Shown piece after piece: positions 44,448 through 54,331 of a stretch of DNA of 64,000 nt. Location of the stretch: the NCBI RefSeq assembly GCF_038502225.1, contig NC_091311.1, forward strand, positions 36,915,581-36,979,580. Reading direction: 5' to 3'. The notes beneath the pieces were generated by a model. It saw only the letters and a program-made list of their open reading frames with translations, ran no database searches and was not told where the DNA came from. A program made the position numbers and the translations under genes. The stretch is from Cherax quadricarinatus. Taxonomy: Eukaryota; Arthropoda; Malacostraca; Decapoda; Parastacidae. The stretch's first letter is position 1. The number at the start of each line of letters is the position of its first letter.

Positions 44448-45285
44448 TACAGTAGCACCTCACTTATATGGCAGGTAAAGTTCCAGGCTACCACCGGAGA
44501 GTGAACATCGCTGGAAAGCAGAACGCCATTTTTTCTGCTTATACAGGTCCGCCATCACAAATCCGGCAATCAGTTATTCGGTTCCTTCAGTTATTCGGCA
44601 CTAATTTTGGCTAGCATAATTTCAAATTTCCAGGGTCGCCACACCAACCTGCTGGTACTGATTGGTGGTGCTACTTGCTGCATAAGTCATTCCAATTTCT
44701 TTTTCTCCATTTATTGTTTTAACCTGCTTACTTTTAGCCCTAGCCATGGTTCCAATGAATAAAAGAAATGCTTCTCATTATGTAAAGCACCTACACAGTA
44801 CATTATCCATTAAAGATAAGGTGGCTTTGAAGCCACTGTCGGTTGTCATGAACTCAGTCTCATGAAGCAGGAGAATATGCTTTATTATTACGCTAATATC
44901 AACACTACAGCTTATTTGCCTATCACAATTGATCTAATATGACATAAGAAACAATATAAATAACATAAAACATGTTAAATACTCCAGAATAATATTTGTC
45001 ATAACACCGAGCAGTTCGATGGAGGTATGAAGAGGATATGGTATGCAAGTACCATTCTCCTATCCCTGTCTTGGGGACTTATATTAGAGAAAACAGAGTA
45101 TAGCACAGGGCTTACTGTGATATACACTCGTACTGCACCATAAACCTGAAACAAAGAAGTTATTTTCTCGATATAGATTATCACACATAGCAGCATATGT
45201 GTAGAGAACCTAGGATAACCCAAAAAAAGTCAACGTGGCTTATTTTTAGTACCTGGCTTGGGTTAGCCATATATGATTTTTGGTA

Positions 45286-45524
45286 AATATTCGATTCCCA
45301 GCCAGGGTAGAAACATTAGGTGTGTTTCTTTACACCTGTTGTTTATGTTTACCCATCAGTAAATGGGTACCTGGGTGTTAGTCGACTGGTGTGGGTGTTA
45401 TCCTGGGACACTGACCTAATTTTCTTGAAATACTCAGCATAACAAGCGGCTTTCTATATAGCAGTATGTCACTGATGTCAGCTAGGCCTGTATACCTTGT
45501 ACATGTACGTGTAGTAAATAAAGA

Positions 45525-45577
<53 letters not shown>

Positions 45578-45580
45578 TAT
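45286..45580 (+). repeat. SINE with (ATT)n tail
   Basis: Starts near TTCGATTCCCAGCC, which resembles a pol III B box, then CACCCATCAG-like and GTACCTGGGTGTTAGTCGAC, GGTGTGGGTGTTATCC, AGCGGCTTTCTATATAGC. It ends ACGTGTAGTAAATAAAGATA plus about 17 ATT units. The A box part is truncated. From memory this is an abundant decapod SINE. Confidence 0.75.
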
Positions 45581-46282
45581 TATTTTCTCAGTTGTTTGTT
45601 GGGTTATCTTATTCAAACTTGGGCAATGTATGATGGAAAGATACTTCTTCACATACACCAAAAATGAAAGAAATCAGACTATAAATAGCGGAGTTCACTT
45701 CTCAGCCATTAGCGGCCACTTAGCGGTATATTTTTTATGGTTGTTATGGTTATATTCTCATTTTTTCGGTCTCATTTGATAGAATGAAAGATATATTACA
45801 GAAATAGATATGATTTTGATTGTTTTCATGACGAAAAGTACCTTGAAATTGCGCTCACAGTAGCAAAAATGTTCTATTCTTTATCGAAGCTCAAGAGTAA
45901 ACAAATGACGTCACCGTCCAATACCTGTCCGGCCGCCAGTCTAAATTCCAGTATGGAGTCAAGAATGGCTTCACATTATTTATACAATTATTACAATAAT
46001 GCAGCAGTCTGCATAACAGTAAATCTTCTAATTTTTTGTGAATAAAAATTCCAAATGAAAAGCAAGAATAATATAAGAGGGGCCTGTAGCCGTGACTAAT
46101 GAACAGAGAAAATGTTATTTTAGTGCCAGGAATGTCTGCATTGTTTATTCTGGATCCTATTTTGAAATTGGCATCTGTTGAAATTTGTGTGAAATCGGCC
46201 AATTTGCCAATTTCTGACCATTTTATTGGGTAGTTGAAATAAGTGAATGGGCGGTTTCTTGTACTCAGTTGACAGACTAGAA

Positions 46283-46436
46283 GTAAATAAGTTTATTCAG
46301 GTATACACAAATACAGTTACATAGATTATCATATATATCAGTGTATGTATAGAGAACCTAGGATAACCCAGAAAAGTCAGACAAAGTGACTTGTTTCCAG
46401 TACCTGGCTTGGGCTTGCCATATATGATTTTTGGTA
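46283..46436 (+). repeat. Short interspersed repeat (copy a)
   Basis: TAAGTTTATTCAGGTATACA, then AGAGAACCTAGGATAACCCA and TGACTTGTTTCCAGT. The same module occurs at 45165-45255 (partial), 48730-48968 (two facing copies) and 56130-56245. Confidence 0.75.
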
Positions 46437-46929
46437 AATATTGTTTTTTCTTGGTTGTTTGTTGGGCTATCTCATTGAAACTTGGGCAATGTATGATGGA
46501 AAGATGCTTCTTAACGTACAACAAAAATAAAAAAGACGAATGATAAATAAGGGAGTTAACTTCTCAGCCATTAGCCGCCTCTTTGCAGTATATTTTCGTA
46601 TGGTTTTTATGGTTGTATTCTCATTTTTTTGAACTCATTTGATAGAATGGAAGATATATTACAGAAAAAGACATGATTTTGATTGCTTTCATGACGAAAA
46701 GTACCTTGAAATTGAGCTCAAAGTAGCGGAAATGTTTGATTTTTGCCGATGTTCAATGAACTGTGTAAGTCAAGTTGGTTAATTTTATTATGTGTATTCT
46801 AACCTAACCACTCTGTAATTCGGCAAACTCAGTAATCCGGCACACTACAGGTCCCAGTGATGCCGGATTTGTGATGGAGGATCTGTAAATGCATATAAAT
46901 TCCACATAACAAGTTTACACTAACATATA

Positions 46930-47132
46930 CAGTGGACCCCCACTTTACGATCAGCTCCCAATGCAACCAATTATGTAAGTGTATTTATGTAAGTGCGTTT
47001 GTACATGTATGTTTGGGGGTTTGAAATGGACTAATCTAATTCACAATATTCCTTACGGGAACAAATTCGTTCAGTAATGGTCCCTGAACATACTTCTGGA
47101 ATGAAATAATATCATAAAGCGGGGGTCCACTG
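46930..47132 (+). mobile_element. 203-bp Tig MITE (copy 3)
   Basis: Ends CAGTGGACCCCCACTTTACG and AAAGCGGGGGTCCACTG, TA flanks. Removal restores G-family sequence CTAACATA-TA-TTAAGTT. Confidence 0.95.
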
Positions 47133-47565
47133 TATTAAGTTAGCAATAGAGCTAGGCATTAAAAACAATAAAAAGTGAAATACACACAGTACACTCATTA
47201 CTCACCTTAAAATATTTGTAGTCTTAACCCTTTCAGGGTCCGTCCTGTAGATCTACGGCTTTATGTTTAGGGTCTAAACCGTAGATCTATGCCAAAATTC
47301 TAGCGGCATCAAATTTAGCGCAAGAAGGCTGGTAGGCCTACATCTGAGAGAATGGGTCTGGGTGGTCAGTGTGCATACTATAGAAAAAATCTGGATGCCC
47401 GCATGGCATTGTGGGAACGCCGGCAAAGTAGCTTTGTTCATTGTGCTTGGTGGCAAGGAAGCTCTCACTCCCCACTCACTCTCTGGGCGAATTCTGACTC
47501 TCCTCTTCACAACTTACAGTTCTAAGACTGATGGAAGTGGAGCCGAAGAGGAATTCTATGATTTT

Positions 47566-47700
47566 GAACCATATGGTACCATTGTGCCATATGGTACAAT
47601 GGTACCATATGGTACAATGGTGCCATGTCATACAATGGTATATGGTACAATGGTGTAATACGGTACAATGGTACCATATGGTACAATGTACCATATACTA
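47566..47700. repeat. Palindromic minisatellite array 1
   Basis: Units of about 18 bp based on ACCATATGGTAC with ATTGT or AATGG spacers; interrupted at 47704 by a Tig element and resumed at 48684-48722. Confidence 0.85.
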
Positions 47701-47703
47701 GTA

Positions 47704-48683
47704 CAGTGGTCCCCCGGTATTCGATGGCACCGGTATTCGATAAATCCGGTATTCGATGCATTTTAGCGCAAAAATTTTGCCTCGGTATCCAATTGAAAGC
47801 CCGGTATTCGATATGATTCATACGAGACGTGTCCACATGTGGCCTGAACTGCCCTGTGTGTGCCAGTGTTTACAAGCCAGCCAGTGTGCGCGCATCTAAG
47901 GATACATTCGGTACATTCCATATTATCACTGTTTTTGGTGCTTGTTTCTGCAAAATAAGTCACCATGGGCCCCAAGAAAGCTTCTAGTGCCAACCCTGTG
48001 GTAAAAAGGGTGAGAATTAGTATGGAAATTAAGAAAGATTTTGAAGGGTTTGAGGCTAACCCTGAGAAGCCTATGCCAGTTGTGGAATCCATTGTGCCTA
48101 CTTCAAAAATTAAGGAAATGTGTGCACAATGGGTTGAACTGCAAACCTTTATGGATGAAAATCACCCTAACACAGCTATTGCAAGCCATGCTGGTGACTA
48201 TTACAATGACAATGTTGTGGCCCATTTTAGACAAATCATAAAGGAATGGGAGGTACAGAGCTCTATGGACAGATTTGTTGTGTGACAGAGGTCCAGTGAC
48301 TCTCAACCTGGTCCTAGTGGCATTAAAAGAAGAAGGGAAGTAACCCCAGAAAAGGACTTGCTACCTCAAGTCCTAATGGAAGGGGATTCCCCTTCTAAAC
48401 ACTAACACCATCCACACTCTCCCCTCTTCCCATCCCATCAATCATCACCAGATCTTCAATAAAGGTAAGTGTCATGTAACTGTGCATGTCTTCTTCAGTT
48501 TGTGTGTATTAAAATTAATATTTCATGTGATAAAAAAAAAAAAAATTCACACTTTTGGGTGTCTTGCACGGATTAATTTGATTTCCATTATTTCTTATGG
48601 TGAAAATTGATTCGCTTTTCGATATTTTCGGTATTCAATGAGCTCTCAGGAACAGATTAATATCGAATACCGGGGGTCCACTG
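47704..48683 (+). mobile_element. Tig deletion derivative (980 bp) within minisatellite
   Basis: Ends CAGTGGTCCCCCGGTATTCG and CGAATACCGGGGGTCCACTG, perfect apart from GGTCC/GGACC, with TA at 47702-47703 and 48684-48685. Encodes an internally deleted transposase in the sense direction. Confidence 0.95.
47965..48285 (+). CDS. Internally deleted Tigger transposase, 106 codons
   Basis: ATG in a strong context (CACCATGG). Residues 1-24 are the transposase N-terminus (MGPKKASSANPVVKRVRISM). The frame then jumps directly to C-terminal sequence (KKDFEGFEANPEKPMPVVES to EWEVQSSMDRFVV) and stops at 48283-48285 (TGA). Beyond the stop the remaining tail (EVTPEKDLLPQVLMEGDSP) continues in frame. The DNA-binding and DDE domains are deleted. 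If made, it could only act as a dimerisation or acidic-tail fragment; most likely it is a fossil. Confidence 0.75.
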   Translation: MGPKKASSANPVVKRVRISMEIKKDFEGFEANPEKPMPVVESIVPTSKIKEMCAQWVELQTFMDENHPNTAIASHAGDYYNDNVVAHFRQIIKEWEVQSSMDRFVV

Positions 48684-48729
48684 TACATTGTACCATATGG
48701 TACATTATACCATATGGTACAGGGACCCT

Positions 48730-48968
48730 AATGGAAATAAGTCTGTCTGACTTTTTTGGGTTGTCGTAGGTTCTCCAAACATATGCTGCTAAGTATGATA
48801 TTCTATGTAACTTTATTTGTGTATACCTAAATAAACTTACTTACGATGCCACATGCGCTTGAGTAAGTTTATTCAGGTGTACAAAAATCCAATTACATGG
48901 ATTATTATACATAGCAGCATATGTATAAAATCCTAGGATAACCCAAAAAGTCAGGGTGACTTATTTCC
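48730..48968. repeat. Two facing copies of the short repeat
   Basis: Left copy reversed (GGAAATAAGTCTGTCTGACT to AATAAACTTACTTACG) and right copy forward (GAGTAAGTTTATTCAGGTGT to AAGTCAGGGTGACTTATTTC) separated by about 18 bp, giving a hairpin with arms of about 105 bp. Confidence 0.85.
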
Positions 48969-48984
48969 ATAGGGATCCTTGTAT

Positions 48985-49268
48985 CTGTACTATATGGTGT
49001 CTTGTACTGTATGGTACCCTGTACTATATGGTACCCTGTGCCATATGGTACCCTGTGCCATATGGTACCCTGTGCCATATGGTACCCTGTGCCACATGGT
49101 ACCCTGTGCCATATGGTACCCTGTGCCATATGGTACCCTGCACAATATGGTACCTTGCACAATATGGTACCCTGCACCATATGTTTTCCTGTACTGCATG
49201 GTACCCTATACCATATAGTACAATGTAACATATGGTACCCTGTAAAATATGACACCGTGTACCATATG
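48985..49268. repeat. Palindromic minisatellite array 2 (17-bp unit)
   Basis: About 16 units of the type CCATATGGTACCCTGTG. Long open frames on both strands (HMVPCAIWYPVPYGTL) arise because the 17-bp unit reads without stops in several frames. Confidence 0.9.
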
Positions 49269-49508
49269 GTCAATAGGAGGTGTTGGTGGCACAAGACACC
49301 AGCCAAGACTGAGTGGTGACGCAAGCTAGCTACTGACTCAGCAGTTTCCAAGACAAAGCACCTCAAGGAACATGTCGAGGTCCTGTACATTTGTAAATAT
49401 ATAATAGAACATTACTAATATACAACATTTTTGCATATTTTTGTTGTAAACAATAATTGTAAACAAAGTAATGATGAAAATATAAGTGTGTTTATTGTGT
49501 CAAATACA

Positions 49509-49811
49509 ACAGTACCATATAGTACCATATGGTATCATTGTACTGTATGGTAAATGTACCATATGGTACCATTGCACCATATGGTACCATAAGGTACCAT
49601 TGCACCATATGGTACCATTGTATCATATGGTACCATTGTACCAAATGGTGCCATTGTACCATATTCTACCATATGGTACCATTGTATCATAAGGTACCAT
49701 TGTACCATATGGTACCATTGTACCATATGGTACCATTGTACCATATGGTACAATTGCACTGTATGGTACCATTGCACCCTATGGCACCATTGTACCATAT
49801 GGTACCAATGT
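49509..49811. repeat. Palindromic minisatellite array 3 (18-bp unit)
   Basis: About 15 units of ACCATATGGTACCATTGT. Each contains the 16-bp palindrome GGTACCATATGGTACC or a close variant when joined to its neighbour. Confidence 0.9.
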
Positions 49812-50288
49812 ATTCAACACAATAACTGCACTAATATTTTCTTCATTTTGTTTACAATAAACTTGTAAACAAGTTTTTTAAGCAATATAATGATAAACAA
49901 ATTAGTGCAGGTATTGTATTGAATACAATGAGTGTACACTTATACAATATACATTATATTGGTCTCACAGGCCACAAATGTTATTAGAAAAAGAAAAAAA
50001 TTAGAAAGAAATTTTGCGGGAAGTCACTGATGTTGCCGCCACCCGGTCATTTTGGGTCAACTTCTCGCCGCTGTATCTCGGTAAGTACTGATCAGAATTT
50101 TTTTTTTATTACCTTCACAAAAATATTATCTTTAATTCTGTAAGAAAAAATAATTTTTTTTTTTTTTTTTTTCAAAATTTCTTGGACACTGGGGCACCCC
50201 TTCAGATTTTGGCCTTGGACCCTGAAAAAGTTAAAATATTTGTAGTCTTAATATAGGGTGAGAGATAAGTAGAATTTATTGTAAGAAG

Positions 50289-51715
50289 TAACACTCGAGC
50301 GACGAGAATCCAAGATAACCAACCTCGAGAACAAGATCCAAAACCTTGAAGAGAAGATTACATCGGGAAGTGTTGACACAGAAAATACTCTGAAAGCAGC
50401 TATAGCCAGTCACACTGAACAAATAACAACAATAAATATGAAGGTTGAAGAAGCAATCAAGGACTGGAATCAGAACATGCACACTCGACTAAATGAATAC
50501 CTCGATTTCCAAGACGACAAAACTGAACAAGATAAGTTGTCTGATGCAAACCAAACCATACCCCCGGCCGGGATTGAACCAGTGGTCATAGAGTCTCAAA
50601 ACTCCAGCCCGTCGCGTTAGCCACTAGACCAGCTAGCCACAATAAGATTCATCCAACTAGGTATATTTCTACACCATAGGAAGGTTAGCACAGGCACCAC
50701 TGTGACCACAAATGCAAGTTTTTACAGACGAATCTCCAGCTAGCGTGGCCATGACGAACTCTAGCTCAAGTCCCTTCACTGCCGTCAACATGACTCAAGA
50801 AATCATAATGACACGATTGCAAACAAACCATACCCCCGGCCGGGATTGAACCCGCGGTCATAGAGTCTCAAAACTCCAGCCCGTCGCGTTAGCCACTAGA
50901 CCAGCTAGCCACAATAAGATTCATCCAACTAGGTATATTTCTACACCATAGGAAGGTTAGCACAGGCACCACTGTGACCACAAATGCAAGTTTTTACAGA
51001 CGGCAGTGAAGGGACTTGAGCTAGAGTTCGTCACAGCCACGCTAGCTGGAGATTCGTCTGTAAAAACTTGCATTTGTGGTCACAGTGGTGCCTGTGCTAA
51101 CCTTCCTATGGTGTAGAAATATACCTAGTTGGATTAATCTTATTGTGGCTAGCTGGTCTAGTGGCTAACGCGATGGGCTGGAGTTTTGAGACTCTATGAC
51201 CGTGGGTTCAATCCCGGCCGGGGGTATGGTTTGTTTGCAATCGTGTCATTACGATTTCTTGAGTCTTGTCTGATGCAGTTATAATAAACAGTCCACACAT
51301 TCCAAGTGACATAACCCAAGCACAGTGCAAAGAAACTGCTGTCAGGATAATACAGGACCACGTACAAGTCATCGTGCAAAACAATGAAATCAAAGAAACA
51401 CGTTTGCTAGGAAAACCAGGAAGTAAACACAGTATAATGATCCGACTTCATTCATACGATAAAAGAAAGGACCTAATTAAATCAGCAATTACAATGAAAA
51501 ATGGAGTGTACATAAATGAGTGTCTAACAAGAAAACGTCAAAACCTTCTGTTAGGCTGAGAAAACTTACACAGGAAAACAAAATACATCAGTGTTTCACG
51601 CGAGATGGGAAAATACTAGTAAGGAAAACATCAACAGGACAACAATATACTATCTCAAACGAACATGATTTCTCTACCTTCCTTAGAAAAGCTGACATTT
51701 CTGTAGGAGATTAGA
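50289..51715 (+). pseudogene. LINE-A ORF1 (coiled coil plus nucleic-acid-binding region)
   Basis: Before the SINE: a heptad-rich coiled coil (RESKITNLENKIQNLEEKIT, AAIASHTEQITTINMKVEEA). After it, in the same frame: IPSDITQAQCKETAVRIIQD, then KHSIMIRLHSYDKRKDLIKS, an RRM-like fold as in other LINE ORF1 proteins. A one-base shift near 51548 moves reading to LRKLTQENKIHQCFTRDGKI and FSTFLRKADISVGD. ORF1 normally binds LINE RNA as a trimer. SINE plus target copy is 729 bp, a multiple of three. Confidence 0.8.
50549..51265. repeat. Composite of three tRNA-derived SINE units, one inverted
   Basis: 717 bp between 12-bp copies of TTGTCTGATGCA (50537-50548, 51266-51277). Two antisense units (about 50549-50760 and 50820-51003) and one sense unit (about 51004-51250) share an A-box-like TAGCTGGTCTAGTGGCTAAC and a B box GGTTCAATCCC. 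The second and third units face each other and could fold into a long hairpin. Confidence 0.85.
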
Positions 51716-51728
51716 TAAGTGCCCTTAA

Positions 51729-52801
51729 CCCTTTGACTGTCGCGGCCGTATATATACGTCTTACGAGGTACCGTGTTTGACATATATATACTCATAAATT
51801 CTAGCGGCTTCAAATCAAGCAGGAGAAAGCTGGTAGGCCCACATGTGAGAGAATGGGTCTGTGTGGTCAGTGTGCACCATATAAAAAAAATCCTGGAGCA
51901 CGCAGTGCATAATGAGAAAAAAAAAACTCCGACCGTTTTTTTTAATTAAAATGCCGACTTTGTGGTCTATTTTCGTATAGTATTTATGGTTGTATTCTCG
52001 TTTTCTTGGTCTCATTTGATAGAATGGAAAACATATTATAGAAATTGTGGTGATTTTGATTGATTTTACTATAAAAAGAACCTAAAAATGGAGCTCAAAG
52101 TTGGGGAAATGTTTGATTTTTGCCAATGTTCAAAAGTAAACAAATGATGCCATTGTCCAATAAATGTCCAACTAGCCATTCTAATATGCAGTCATGAATG
52201 GGTTGATGTTATTTATACAATTATTACAGTATTGCAGTAGTCTGCATAATAGTAAGTCTTCTATTTTTTGTTTGAATAAAAATTCTAAATAGAAAGCAAG
52301 AGTAATATTAGAGGGGCCTGGAGACATGACTGATGAGCAAAGAAAATGTTATTTTAGAGCCAGGAATGTCTGCATTGTTCATTCTGGACCTTATTTTGAA
52401 ATTGTCATATTTTTTAGTTTTCGTGAAATTGGCCAAATTGCAAATTTCTGACCACATTATTAGGTAGTTGAAATCGGTAAATGGGCAGTTTCGTGTACTC
52501 AATCGATAGAAAAAATGGAGTTCTAAAGAAATAGCTATGAGTTTGGGCAACTGGATTAATGGAATTAGCTGAAAATAGGGCTCAAAGTGGGCGAAATCGC
52601 CGATTTGTAAACAGCTCTGAGGTCGCTAACTTCGCGAGAGCATAATTCCGTCAGTTTTCCATCGAATTCCGTTTTTTTGGTGTCACTACAATCGGGAAAA
52701 GATTCTCTATCATTTCATAAGAAAAAATAATTTTTTTTTTTTTTTTAAATTTTACGACTCCAGGAGACACCTCAGGATTGGGGGTTGTGACAGTCAAAGG
52801 G
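51729..52801 (+). mobile_element. TTAA element after LINE-A ORF1 (1073 bp)
   Basis: TTAA at 51725-51728 and 52802-52805; ends CCCTTTGACTGTC and GACAGTCAAAGGG. Palindromes GTATATATAC (51748-51757) and ATATATATAC (51782-51791). Non-coding. Confidence 0.95.
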
Positions 52802-52805
52802 TTAA

Positions 52806-53635
52806 TACATATATACGTGTGGTGCATATAGTGTACATTACTATTATATTGTGCATTATTATTTTTATTATTTTTTCATCTCTAGCTAATGCTAACTACC
52901 TCCAATACTTTATACTTCTTTCTTACTGCTATTAATTGCTCATAATTTTAAGTTACAAGTCAAATCTTACTCCAAATTAATATTATTCATTGTTCTTACC
53001 TGTCCATTTAATTTTGTTTACCACTACTTGTTTTTTTAGTCACTTTTTATTGTGTGTGCAATTAGTGTATATTCCAATTACTTTTTTGCAAGTACCAAAA
53101 CTATCTTTTGCTAGCTAGTACCAACTACCTCATTTTTTTACTTTTTATTGTGCAATAAACTGCTCAACTTATTTAATATTACAAATCAGATCTTACTCCT
53201 AAACCAATATTATTTCATAGTGACTATCTGTCCATTTAACTTTGTTTACCATTACTTAATTTTAGTCCCTTATATATTTTTTCCTTTATTTTAGCTTTAT
53301 ATAACTACCTTAGTTCATATATTCACAATTGTTAAAATAATCAAGGTGCTATTCTCAGGTGCTAAAGTGTAATAAGTTCACTATTTTGCCATTATATTCC
53401 AAAGCTCATTTATTTGATTACCACTTTATTGTTCACCACAACTTATATTAGTCTCTTTTATATTATAATTTTATATTATAATTCTAACTTTAAAGAATTA
53501 CCTTTAAAGTACTACCTACTATCATATTCCCAAGCTCCATTATTTGATCATCACTTTATTTATTCACCACAAATTATTTTAGTCCCTTTTATATTGTCTC
53601 CTTTATTTTAGCTTTAAAAAACTACCTTAGCTCAT
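52806..53635 (+). other. LINE-A inter-ORF region with degenerate duplication
   Basis: AT-rich, no gene. A block containing CTGTCCATTTAATTTTGTTT (near 53000) recurs at about 53230 with changes, so a unit of roughly 230 bp is duplicated; further partial echoes (TTATTTTAGCTTTA) follow at 53290 and 53605. Confidence 0.6.
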
Positions 53636-54258
53636 TATTTTTTTTATTATTTATTATCACACTGGCCGATTCCCACCAAGGCAGGGTGGCCCGAAAAAGA
53701 AAAACTTTCACCATCATTCACTCCATCACTGTCTTGCCAGAAGGGTGCTTTACACTACAGTTTTTAAACTGCAACATTAACACCCCTCCTTCAGAGTGCA
53801 GGCACTGTACTTCCCATCTCCAGGACTCAAGTCCGGCCTGCCGGTTTCCCTGAACCCCTTCATAAATGTTACTTTGCTCACACTCCAACAGCACGTCAAG
53901 TATTAAAAACCATTCGTCTCCATTCACTCCTATCAAACACGCTCATGCACGCATGCTGGAAGTCCAAGCCCCTCGCACACAAAACCTCCTTTACCCCCTC
54001 CCTCCAACCTTTCCTAGGCCGACCCCTACCCCGCCTTCCTTCCACTACAGACTGATACACTCTTGAAGTCATTCTGTTTCGCTCCATTCTCTCTACATGT
54101 CCGAACCACCTCAACAACCCTTCCTCAGCCCTCTGGACAGCAGTTTTGGTAATCCCGCACCTCCTCCTAACTTCCAAACTACGAATTCTCTGCATTATAT
54201 TCACACCACACATTGCCCTCAGACATGACATCTCCACTGCCTCCAGCCTTCTCCTCAG
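53636..54258 (-). mobile_element. RTE-R 3' UTR and C-terminus, antisense
   Basis: The minus strand encodes EMSCLRAMCGVNIMQRIRSL, KTAVQRAEEGLLRWFGHVER and GRRGRGRPRKGWREGVKEVL up to MSVFDRSEWRRMVFNT, the best preserved RTE-R C-terminus here (113 codons open). The 3' UTR leads to a T run at 53638. LINE-A sequence lies on both sides (TTTTAGCTTTA). Confidence 0.85.
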
Positions 54259-54331
54259 GTGCTATTTTTTAGCTTTAGAATATTTACTTTGTTTTATACT
54301 TAATTCTAACTATAGATTCACTACAAATCTT

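Larger units (their letters stand above)
44544..46885. mobile_element. TA-flanked composite element with CAGGTCCGCC ends
   Basis: Inverted ends CAGGTCCGCCATCACAAATC and GATTTGTGATGGAGGATCTG, extended by a shared CCGGC/GCCGG, with TA on both sides. Removing it and one TA rejoins G-family sequence (CTGCTTA-TA-AATGCATA). Inside are a piece related to the 60607 element (44870-45170), a SINE (45286-45580), TTAA-family fragments (45590-46275, 46445-46760) and a short repeat also seen at 56130. No intact gene. Confidence 0.85.
47228..50230 (+). mobile_element. TTAA element with palindromic minisatellite and nested Tig
   Basis: TTAA at 47224-47227 and 50231-50234. Left end CCCTTTCAGGGTCC with GTAGATCTAC at 47247-47256 and GTAGATCTAT at 47281-47290. 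Right end GGACCCTGAAAAAG. Expanded to 3 kb by a 980-bp Tig, facing copies of a short repeat, and arrays of a palindromic unit. Both flanks carry AATATTTGTAGTCTTAA, so a 17-bp tandem existed at the target or the duplication is longer than TTAA. Confidence 0.85.

Noticed and set aside
48905..49390. Long frames such as 161 codons minus and 105 codons plus
   Set aside because: They are produced by the stop-free minisatellite unit and give repetitive peptides in several frames on both strands.
48985..49811. CRISPR-like arrays
   Set aside because: Units are 17-18 bp without unique spacers, palindromic throughout, in a eukaryotic transposon; this is a minisatellite.
50549..51265. tRNA gene candidates (A and B boxes, near-tRNA 5' part)
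   Set aside because: They occur as repeated SINE heads with a long unrelated body and a common target duplication; no proper acceptor stem closes the structure.
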